Source: an uncultured Alistipes sp.
Lineage (GTDB): Bacteria > Bacteroidota > Bacteroidia > Bacteroidales > Rikenellaceae
Reading direction: 5' to 3'
Assembly (NCBI GenBank): GCA_944320685.1
Contig: CALUIK010000001.1
Coordinates: 620,001-684,000, forward strand
Length of the DNA: 64,000 nt
Under the pieces are notes generated by a model. The model had not been told where the DNA came from. It did no database searches and saw nothing but the letters and a program-made list of their open reading frames with translations. Shown piece by piece: positions 17,854-24,120 of the stretch (position 1 is the first letter of the stretch; each line of letters starts with the position of its first letter). A program made the position numbers and the translations under genes.

Positions 17854-18034
17854 TAAATATTATTCGAAACGCCCGCCTTTCGCCGTGCAAAAGCACGCAA
17901 AACGCCTCTGTGGCCGCATTCTGCCGAGAGCAGGACCGCTCCGGTACGGCATGCCCCGCGGCATCCCGCTCCTGAACACGGCGCCGGCGCCCCCATCCGA
18001 CAGCGGTACGACACTCATGTCGCGAAAAAAAATA

Positions 18035-18064
18035 TTGATATTCCACAGAAAAGATATACCTTTG
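18035..18064 (+). promoter_or_regulatory. Promoter of the cobalamin-riboswitch operon
   Basis: TTG (18035-18037), a 19-base spacer, then TACCTTTG (18057-18064) match the Bacteroidota primary sigma factor consensus. Transcription would start about 5-8 bases further on, just before the first strand of the riboswitch P1 helix at 18071. Confidence 0.75.
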
Positions 18065-18070
18065 CAACGA

Positions 18071-18237
18071 TCGGGCCCCCGCTCCCGCGGGCGGGGTTAA
18101 AAGGGAATCCGGTGCGATACCGGAACAGTACTCGCTGCTGTGAGTTCCGCCTCGCAAGAGGTACCGCCGTGCACTACGCCACTGACCCGTCGGTCGGGAA
18201 GGCGCACGCCGAGGAACGAGTCAGAAGACCTGCCCGA
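18071..18237 (+). ncRNA. Cobalamin riboswitch
   Basis: The conserved core is readable in order: AAAAGGGAATCCGGTG followed by ATACCGG (P3-type hairpin), CGCTGCTGTGA (18133-18143), GCCACTG (18178-18184), GGGAAGGC (18196-18203), and GAGTCAGAAGACCTGCC (18218-18234). The terminal P1 helix can form between TCGGGC (18071-18076) and GCCCGA (18232-18237). This class binds adenosylcobalamin or related corrinoids and lowers expression of downstream genes when B12 is plentiful. The downstream genes are a B12-type surface protein and receptor, which agrees. Confidence 0.93.
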
Positions 18238-18269
18238 CCGTAAGATTGCGCCTGCGAGTCTCGGGCAGG
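18229..18269 (+). promoter_or_regulatory. Riboswitch expression-platform alternative pairing
   Basis: CCTGCCCGA (18229-18237) is perfectly complementary over nine bases to TCGGGCAGG (18261-18269). The first segment contains the 3' strand of riboswitch P1, so this helix and P1 exclude each other. That is the expected logic of a ligand-controlled switch; the direction of control is inferred. Confidence 0.6.
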
Positions 18270-18408
18270 ATCGAAAGGAACCGGAGAGCCTGTGCCTCTC
18301 CGCCCGCGCCGCGGCGACGGCCGCGCAAGGGATCCGGATACCGCCGCGCCGTATGCAATGCGGTGGTGCGTCCCGTACCAGCCCCTTTCATATCCTCGCA
18401 ACCGATAC

Positions 18409-18439
18409 AGCCTCCGGCCGCAGTCGACGGCCGGAGGCT
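18409..18439 (+). terminator. Strong hairpin in B12 operon leader
   Basis: A perfect 12-base-pair stem (AGCCTCCGGCCG with CGGCCGGAGGCT) encloses a seven-base loop, 76 bases before the first start codon. It is followed by TCTATGT rather than a clear T-tract, so it may be a weak terminator or a structural element of the leader. Confidence 0.5.
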
Positions 18440-18515
18440 TCTATGTCATGCGCCTGCATACGGCAACGCCTGCCCCGCCCGTGGAACCGATACGGAAACA
18501 AACGACATACACGCC

Positions 18516-20255
18516 ATGAAACGCCTTACGACTTTATTCCTGCTCGCGACCGCCGTCGGACTTGCCGCCTGCAACAAGGACGGTGTCATCACCGCACGGC
18601 CCGAACCAGTCATCACGCTCGATTCGCCCGACGGCATCTATACCGTCAAGGCCGGCCGCCGCATAACCATAACCCCCGCCGTCGAAAACGGCGAAGGCGC
18701 CTCGTTCGAGTGGCTGATAGACAACAAAACAGTCGGCACCGACGCCGTCTACACCTTTTCGGCCGAAGAGGCCGGCACCTACTACCTGCTGTTGCGCGTA
18801 ACAAACGAGACTGGCAGCGACGAGGCGGAGATGCGTATCGAGGTGCTGGAACTGGCACCGCCCGTCATATCGTTCCCCGAGGCTGTAGACGGCGTCATCA
18901 CCGCCGCCGCAGGCGGCCAGACCGTCATTACCCCCTCGGTGGCAAACGGCGAGGATGCCGCCTACGCATGGAGCCTCGACGGCGAGGCCGTCGGCAGCGG
19001 CACGACATACACCTTCCGCGGCGACGCGGCGGGAGACCACACCCTGACCCTCACGGTCGAAAACGAGGACGGCAGCGACGAAGCCTCGGTGACGGTGCGC
19101 GTCGTCGAGTACGCCCCCCTCTCGGTGGTGTTCCCCGCACCCTCGGCCCTGTACGGCGAAGCGGGCGTCAGAACCGTAGCCGCAGGCCGCACCCTATATC
19201 TGCGGCCCGTGACGAAGACCGCGGCCGATGCCGCCTATGAGTGGAGCCTCGACGGCGAGGCCGTACCAGCCGAGGCCCTCGCGGAAAACGGAGCCCTCTT
19301 CCCCTTCACGCCCGACGCCCAAGGCGAATACGAGGTCTCGGTGACGGTGACCGATGCCTCGGGAGCGTGCGGAACGGCCGCCGTCAGGGTCGTGTGCTGC
19401 GCCGAGGAGGGGACCTATCGCCGCACCGCCACGGCCTCGTCGCAGAGCCGTCCCGACCGCATCTACGAATACACGGCCGCACCCGGGCAGTTCATCAACG
19501 AGCCCCGTTCGGGCTTCGACGATGTCGCCACGCCCGAGGCGGCGGCGCAGTATGCCGCCGCACGCTTGGACGAGGGGCTCTACGTCTCGCTCGGAGCGTG
19601 GGGCGGCTATATCGTGGCAGGTTTCGACCACAGCATCGGCCGCGGCACAGGCGGCGAGTTCTCCGTTTCGGGCAACATGTTCGACGGTTCGTCGGAGCCC
19701 GGCATAGTGTGGGTGATGCAGGACACCAACGGCAACGGACTGCCTGACGACGAGTGGTACGAACTCAAGGGCTCGGAGTCCGGCAAGGAAGGGACGCTCA
19801 CGGATTATGCCGTGACATACTACCGCCCGAGCGCCGCAGGCATGGCCGTGCGCTGGCGCGACAACCGCGGCGACGAGGGCGAGGTGCCGCGAAACGCATT
19901 CCACAGGCACGACTTCTACTATCCGCAGTGGATCGAGGCCGACAGCTACACCCTCTACGGGACGCGCCTCGCCCCCAACACCCATACCGACCCGCAGACG
20001 GGCAACATCGTCAACGCCGCCTACGGCTGGGGCTATGCCGACAACCGGGGATCGGACTGCGAGGCTGGCGACAACACCGACGCCGCCGCGGCAAAGTGCT
20101 TCTTCGACATATCGAACGCCGTCAATGCCGACGGCACGGCCGCCGAACTGCAGTACATCGACTTCATAAAGGTACAGACGGGCGTCAACCACCTCACCGC
20201 AGCACTCGGCGAGGTGTCGACCGAAGTGCTGGGCTTCGCCGACGAGACACTCTGA
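18516..20255 (+). CDS. PKD/Ig-repeat surface lipoprotein of the B12 locus
   Basis: The 579-residue protein begins with a lipoprotein signal (MKRLTTLFLLATAVGLAAC, Cys 19). Three tandem PKD/Ig-like repeats follow (about residues 28-115, 116-200 and 201-300), recognisable by repeated Ile/Thr-Pro-x-Val-x-Asn-Gly, Tyr-Thr-Phe and terminal Val-x-Val strands. The C-terminal 280 residues form a separate domain with the acidic loop DTNGNGLPDDEWYELKG, which looks calcium-binding. Proteins of this kind accompany BtuG/BtuB in Bacteroidota B12 loci, so a role in surface capture or presentation of cobalamin is likely but unproven here. It is the first gene after the riboswitch, and the next gene starts 23 bases after its stop. 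Confidence 0.8.
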   Translation: MKRLTTLFLLATAVGLAACNKDGVITARPEPVITLDSPDGIYTVKAGRRITITPAVENGEGASFEWLIDNKTVGTDAVYTFSAEEAGTYYLLLRVTNETGSDEAEMRIEVLELAPPVISFPEAVDGVITAAAGGQTVITPSVANGEDAAYAWSLDGEAVGSGTTYTFRGDAAGDHTLTLTVENEDGSDEASVTVRVVEYAPLSVVFPAPSALYGEAGVRTVAAGRTLYLRPVTKTAADAAYEWSLDGEAVPAEALAENGALFPFTPDAQGEYEVSVTVTDASGACGTAAVRVVCCAEEGTYRRTATASSQSRPDRIYEYTAAPGQFINEPRSGFDDVATPEAAAQYAAARLDEGLYVSLGAWGGYIVAGFDHSIGRGTGGEFSVSGNMFDGSSEPGIVWVMQDTNGNGLPDDEWYELKGSESGKEGTLTDYAVTYYRPSAAGMAVRWRDNRGDEGEVPRNAFHRHDFYYPQWIEADSYTLYGTRLAPNTHTDPQTGNIVNAAYGWGYADNRGSDCEAGDNTDAAAAKCFFDISNAVNADGTAAELQYIDFIKVQTGVNHLTAALGEVSTEVLGFADETL

Positions 20256-20278
20256 ACACCACAACCCGCCGCCATGCC

Positions 20279-21358
20279 ATGAAACACCTCGCACGCATAC
20301 TCCTCACCGCAGCCGCCCTCACCGCGGCGGCATGCATGAAGTACGACTACGGCCTGCCGCCGGGTATGGGATACGGCGACCTGACAGAGGCCGCAGGCGA
20401 CGGGCTCTTCATCGTCAACGAGGGCAACTTCATGTACGGCAACGCCACGCTCTCCTTCTACGATCCAGCCGCGCGCACCGTGCAGAACGAAGTCTTCTAC
20501 CGCGCCAACGGCATGAAACTGGGCGACGTGGCGCAGTCGATGACCATACACGGCGATCTGGGCTGGATCGCCGTTAACAACTCGCACGTGGTCTTCGCCA
20601 TAGATCTCCGCACCTTCCGCGAAGTCGGGCGCATCACGGGGTTCACATCGCCGCGGTATATACATTTCGTCTCCGACAGCAAGGCATACGTGACGCAGAT
20701 ATGGGACCCGCACATATATATAATAGACCCGCAGCGGTATGAGATCACTGGCAGCATCGAGTGTCCCGACATGACGGCCGAGACCGCCTCCACGGAACAG
20801 ATGGTACAGATAGGGCATTATGTCTACGTCAACTGCTGGTCGTACCAGAACCGCCTGCTGAAGATCGACACCCGTACAGATACCGTCGTCGCCGAACTCG
20901 AGGTGGGCATACAGCCCACATCGCTCGCCGCAGACCGCAACGGCAAGTTGTGGACCGTCACCGACGGCGGCTACGAGGGCAGCCCGTACGGATATGAGGC
21001 GCCTGCGCTCTACCGCATCGACCCCGAGACGTTCACCGTCGAGCAGACGTTCCGCTTCCGTCTGGGCGACGCCCCCTCCGAGATACAGATCGACGGCACG
21101 GGCAGCACCCTGTACTGGATCAACGGCGACATATGGCGCATGGATGTCGAGGACGACCGCCTTCCCGTGCGTCCCTTCATCGAGAGCCGCGGCACCATAT
21201 ACTACGGGCTTACGGTCGATCCCGCCACCTCGGACGTATATGTGGCCGACGCCATCGACTACGTGCAGAACGGCATCATATACCGCTACGACGCCGCAGG
21301 CCAGCCCGTCGACTCCTTCTACGCAGGCATAACCCCCGGCGCCTTCTGCTGGAAATAA
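20279..21358 (+). CDS. btuG: BtuG-like surface beta-propeller lipoprotein (cobalamin binding)
   Basis: The 359-residue protein has a lipoprotein signal (ILLTAAALTAAAC) and a series of about seven beta-propeller blades of the YncE/DUF5074 type (for example GLFIVNEGNFMYGNATLSFY, WIAVNNSHVVFAIDL, KAYVTQIWDPHIYIIDP, YVNCWSYQNRLLKIDT, LYWINGDIWRMDV). In Bacteroides, BtuG is such a propeller: it sits on the cell surface, binds cobalamin very tightly and passes it to BtuB. The upstream riboswitch and the BtuB-like receptor 12 bases downstream support the same role here. The start at 20279 is fixed by the signal peptide; the frame is open upstream but overlaps the previous gene. Confidence 0.85.
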   Translation: MKHLARILLTAAALTAAACMKYDYGLPPGMGYGDLTEAAGDGLFIVNEGNFMYGNATLSFYDPAARTVQNEVFYRANGMKLGDVAQSMTIHGDLGWIAVNNSHVVFAIDLRTFREVGRITGFTSPRYIHFVSDSKAYVTQIWDPHIYIIDPQRYEITGSIECPDMTAETASTEQMVQIGHYVYVNCWSYQNRLLKIDTRTDTVVAELEVGIQPTSLAADRNGKLWTVTDGGYEGSPYGYEAPALYRIDPETFTVEQTFRFRLGDAPSEIQIDGTGSTLYWINGDIWRMDVEDDRLPVRPFIESRGTIYYGLTVDPATSDVYVADAIDYVQNGIIYRYDAAGQPVDSFYAGITPGAFCWK

Positions 21359-21370
21359 CCCCCTCCGGCC

Positions 21371-23440
21371 ATGAGACACCCGCTCCGAACCCTGCTCCTG
21401 ACGACCGCCGCGCTGCTGTCTGCAGCCGCCGCGGCGCAAGAGACCGAACGCACGGCATATACCGTCGACATAGAGCATGTCGAGGTCTCGGCCGCGCGCC
21501 CCATGAAGCAGATAGGCGTGCAGCGCACGCACCTCGACTCGGCCGTGCTGCACGACAACATATCCATGTCGCTGGCCGACGCCCTGACCTTCAACTCCAC
21601 GGCCTTCATCAAACAGTACGGCCGCGCCACCCTCTCGACGGCGTCGTTCCGCGGCACGTCACCCTCGCACACGCAGGTGACATGGAACGGCATGAAGATC
21701 AACTCCCCCATGCTGGGCATGACCGACTTCTCGATGATCCCGTCGTACTTCATCGACGACGCCACGCTGCTGCACGGCACATCGTCGGTCAACGTCACGG
21801 GCGGCGGCCTCGGCGGCGCCATAGTCCTCTCGACAGCGCCCGCACGGCAGCAGGGATTCGGCATGCAGTACATACAGGGGGCGGGGTCGTTCTCCACCTT
21901 CGACGAGTACCTGCGCCTCACCTACGGCAGCAGCCGCTGGCAGGTGTCGACGCGCGCCGTATACTCATCCTCGCCCAACGACTTCCGCTACGTCAACCGC
22001 GACAAGAAGGAGAACATCTACGACGACGACCACAACATCATCGGCCAATACTACCCTGTCGAGCGCAACCGCAACGGTGCCTTCCGCGACCTGCATCTGC
22101 TGCAGGAGGCATATTACAATACGGGGCGCGGCGACCGCCTCGGCCTCACGGCGTGGTATGTCAACTCGCGGCGCGGCATACCGCTGCTCAGTGTCAGCTA
22201 CGCCGACGACGACTACGAGAACCTCCAGCGCGAGCACACCTTCCGCGGCGTGGTGTCGTGGGACCACGTGCGGACGAAATACAAGATCGAAGCCAAGGCG
22301 GGATATGTCAATTCATGGCTGGCATACGACTACAGCCGCGATCTGGGCAACGGCGTCATGGCACGGATGATACGCTCGCGCAGCCGCGTGAACACCATCT
22401 ACGGGCACATCGGCGGTGAATACTACGCCGGCCGGAAATGGCTCCTGACGGCCGACCTGACGGCACACCAGCAGTTCGTCGTCAGCTCCGACAGGAACGT
22501 CATCACACAACAGGGCGGCAGCGCCGTCGTCGGCTACGACAAGGCCCGCATGGAGCTCTCGGCATACGTCTCGGCCAAATGGCGGCCGACGGAGCGCCTC
22601 GGCATCTCGGCGGCGCTGCGCGAAGAGATCTACGGTCACGACGCCTCGCCCGTAATCCCCGCCGCTTTCGTCGACTACCTCGTCTCGCGGCGCGGACAGG
22701 TAGTACTCAAGGCTTCCGTCTCGCGCAACTACCGTTTCCCGACGCTCAACGACCTCTACTTCCTGCCGGGCGGCAACCCCGACCTGCGCAAAGAGCACGG
22801 CATCTCCTACGATGGCGGCGTCGAAGCCGCCGCAGGCGACGGCGAGCGCTTCTCGATAAACGGCTCGGCCACGGCATTCGACTCCTACATCGACGACTGG
22901 ATCATCTGGCTGCCCAATGCCAAGGGTTACTGGACCCCCAAGAACATAAAGCGCGTACACGCCTACGGCGTCGAACTCAAGGGGTCGCTGCGCTGGCGCA
23001 TCAGCGGGCGCTGGAACCTCGGCCTCGACGGCAACTTCGCATGGACGCCCTCGATAAACCAAGGCGATAAGATCAGCGACGCCGACCGTTCGGTGGGCAA
23101 GCAACTCGTATATGTGCCCGAATACTCGTCGTCGGTCACGGGACGCCTCGCCTGCGGTCCGTGGCGGCTGGTCTACCGCTGGTGCTACTACTCGGAGCGC
23201 TACACCATGTCGAGCAATGACAACACCATCACGGGATACCTCACGCCCTACTTCATGAGCGACCTGTCGCTCGAACGTCTCATCCCGCTACGGTGGGCCG
23301 ACACCTCGGTGAAGGTGCAGATAAACAACCTCTTCAACGAAGAGTACCGCTCGGTGCTATCGCACCCCATGCCCCGCATGAACTTCGAGGTATTCCTCGA
23401 CATACGGCCCAAGTGGGGCAAAAACAAGGCCGCGGAATAA
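21371..23440 (+). CDS. btuB: BtuB-like TonB-dependent receptor
   Basis: The 689-residue outer-membrane transporter has a signal peptide (MRHPLRTLLLTTAALLSAAA), a possible TonB-box region near HVEVSAARP and a plug domain at about residues 55-160 (SLADALTFNSTAFIKQYG, GGGLGGAIVLST). The 22-strand-type barrel ends in the family signature FNEEYRSVLSHPMPRMNFEV. There is no N-terminal carboxypeptidase-like extension and no SusD neighbour, arguing against a glycan SusCD system. Downstream of a cobalamin riboswitch and BtuG, the substrate is predicted to be vitamin B12 or another corrinoid. No BtuFCD inner-membrane importer follows in this window. Confidence 0.87.
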   Translation: MRHPLRTLLLTTAALLSAAAAAQETERTAYTVDIEHVEVSAARPMKQIGVQRTHLDSAVLHDNISMSLADALTFNSTAFIKQYGRATLSTASFRGTSPSHTQVTWNGMKINSPMLGMTDFSMIPSYFIDDATLLHGTSSVNVTGGGLGGAIVLSTAPARQQGFGMQYIQGAGSFSTFDEYLRLTYGSSRWQVSTRAVYSSSPNDFRYVNRDKKENIYDDDHNIIGQYYPVERNRNGAFRDLHLLQEAYYNTGRGDRLGLTAWYVNSRRGIPLLSVSYADDDYENLQREHTFRGVVSWDHVRTKYKIEAKAGYVNSWLAYDYSRDLGNGVMARMIRSRSRVNTIYGHIGGEYYAGRKWLLTADLTAHQQFVVSSDRNVITQQGGSAVVGYDKARMELSAYVSAKWRPTERLGISAALREEIYGHDASPVIPAAFVDYLVSRRGQVVLKASVSRNYRFPTLNDLYFLPGGNPDLRKEHGISYDGGVEAAAGDGERFSINGSATAFDSYIDDWIIWLPNAKGYWTPKNIKRVHAYGVELKGSLRWRISGRWNLGLDGNFAWTPSINQGDKISDADRSVGKQLVYVPEYSSSVTGRLACGPWRLVYRWCYYSERYTMSSNDNTITGYLTPYFMSDLSLERLIPLRWADTSVKVQINNLFNEEYRSVLSHPMPRMNFEVFLDIRPKWGKNKAAE

Positions 23441-23671
23441 CCGCCCCCTCGGCCCGCACAATATACACCCGCAGGCATACCGCAAGCGCCGTGCCCTGCC
23501 TCTTATCATGTGAAAAACGGGATAAATTGGAAAGGCGGGAGAAAAAGCCCGCCGCAACAGTCCGGCCGGCAGAGAGCGCCCGCGCGCATACACAGGCCAC
23601 CGCACACCAAGAAGCCCGCCGCAAACGTCAGACCACATGGACAATGCCCGCCCCGCGGCAGCCCGACAGAC
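23441..23671. other. Intergenic region after btuB
   Basis: I see no convincing gene. A short GGCGGG/CCCGCC hairpin (23534-23553, eight-base loop) is the only structure noticed; it has no T-tract on the plus strand and a short pyrimidine run on the minus strand, so it is at best a weak transcription stop between the convergent btuB and tRNA units. Confidence 0.4.
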
Positions 23672-23700
23672 AAAAAAACCTGCTGACTTACAGCAGGTTT
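23672..23700 (-). terminator. Terminator of tRNA-Glu
   Basis: On the minus strand AAACCTGCTG pairs with CAGCAGGTTT (10 base pairs, five-base loop) and is followed by TTTTG. It begins two bases after the tRNA 3' end. Confidence 0.85.
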
Positions 23701-23702
23701 CG

Positions 23703-23774
23703 TAGTGGATAGGGGATTCGAACCCCTATGTCATGCGTGAGAGGCATGTATCCTAACCCTTAGATGAATCCACC
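23703..23774 (-). tRNA. tRNA-Glu (anticodon CTC)
   Basis: The minus strand folds as a cloverleaf. The acceptor strands are GGTGGAT and ATCCACT, with a first G-U pair. The D arm is ATCTAAGGGTTAGGAT. The anticodon stem CATGC/GCATG holds the loop CTCTCAC (anticodon CTC at 23739-23741), and the T arm is AGGGG-TTCGAAT-CCCCT. The CCA end is not encoded. It reads GAG glutamate codons. Confidence 0.93.
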
Positions 23775-23790
23775 TTATTCGATTGTGGTG

Positions 23791-23822
23791 CAAAGATAGG
23801 GTAAAAAAAACCATTCTGCAAA
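23791..23822 (-). promoter_or_regulatory. Promoter of tRNA-Glu
   Basis: On the minus strand TTTG, a 20-base spacer and TATCTTTG give a near-perfect Bacteroidota promoter, 17 bases upstream of the mature tRNA 5' end. Confidence 0.85.
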
Positions 23823-24120
23823 TTTTTGCCGAAAAAAACACCCGAAATATGCAAATCATGCTCTCCACCGCCCTCGAAGCCGCCCACGACGGCATTTTCG
23901 GGCCGCCTGCAGCGCAAAAGCCAGCACGCCGTAAATGCCGCAGCCCCACTCGACGGCGCACCAGCATCCATCACGCGCCAGCACGTCATGTCCCGCACGC
24001 CGCCGGCTCCGTCCATACAAACGGCGGGACCCCGAGAGGCCATGAACCGCCATCCGCACATACGACGGGCGGGCGCCCCCGAGGGTGCCCGCCCGCGCAG
24101 GTTCGGTTTGCGGAAGCCCG
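23823..24120. other. Intergenic region between tRNA-Glu and the DUF1080 gene
   Basis: About 300 bases without a supported gene. The notable element is a GC-rich hairpin at 24066-24095 (CGGGCGGGC with GCCCGCCCG) just past the stop of the minus-strand HEAT-DUF1080 gene. It lacks a T-tract, so termination there would be inefficient or factor-dependent. Open frames crossing this stretch have no recognisable protein features. Confidence 0.5.

Noticed and set aside
17787..18014. N-terminal extension of the flippase
   Set aside because: The added 76 residues are Cys/Arg-rich, unlike the family, and contain the promoter-like element.
21371..23440. Receptor as a SusC-type glycan transporter
   Set aside because: No SusD partner and no N-terminal extension; the upstream riboswitch and BtuG-like gene point to cobalamin.
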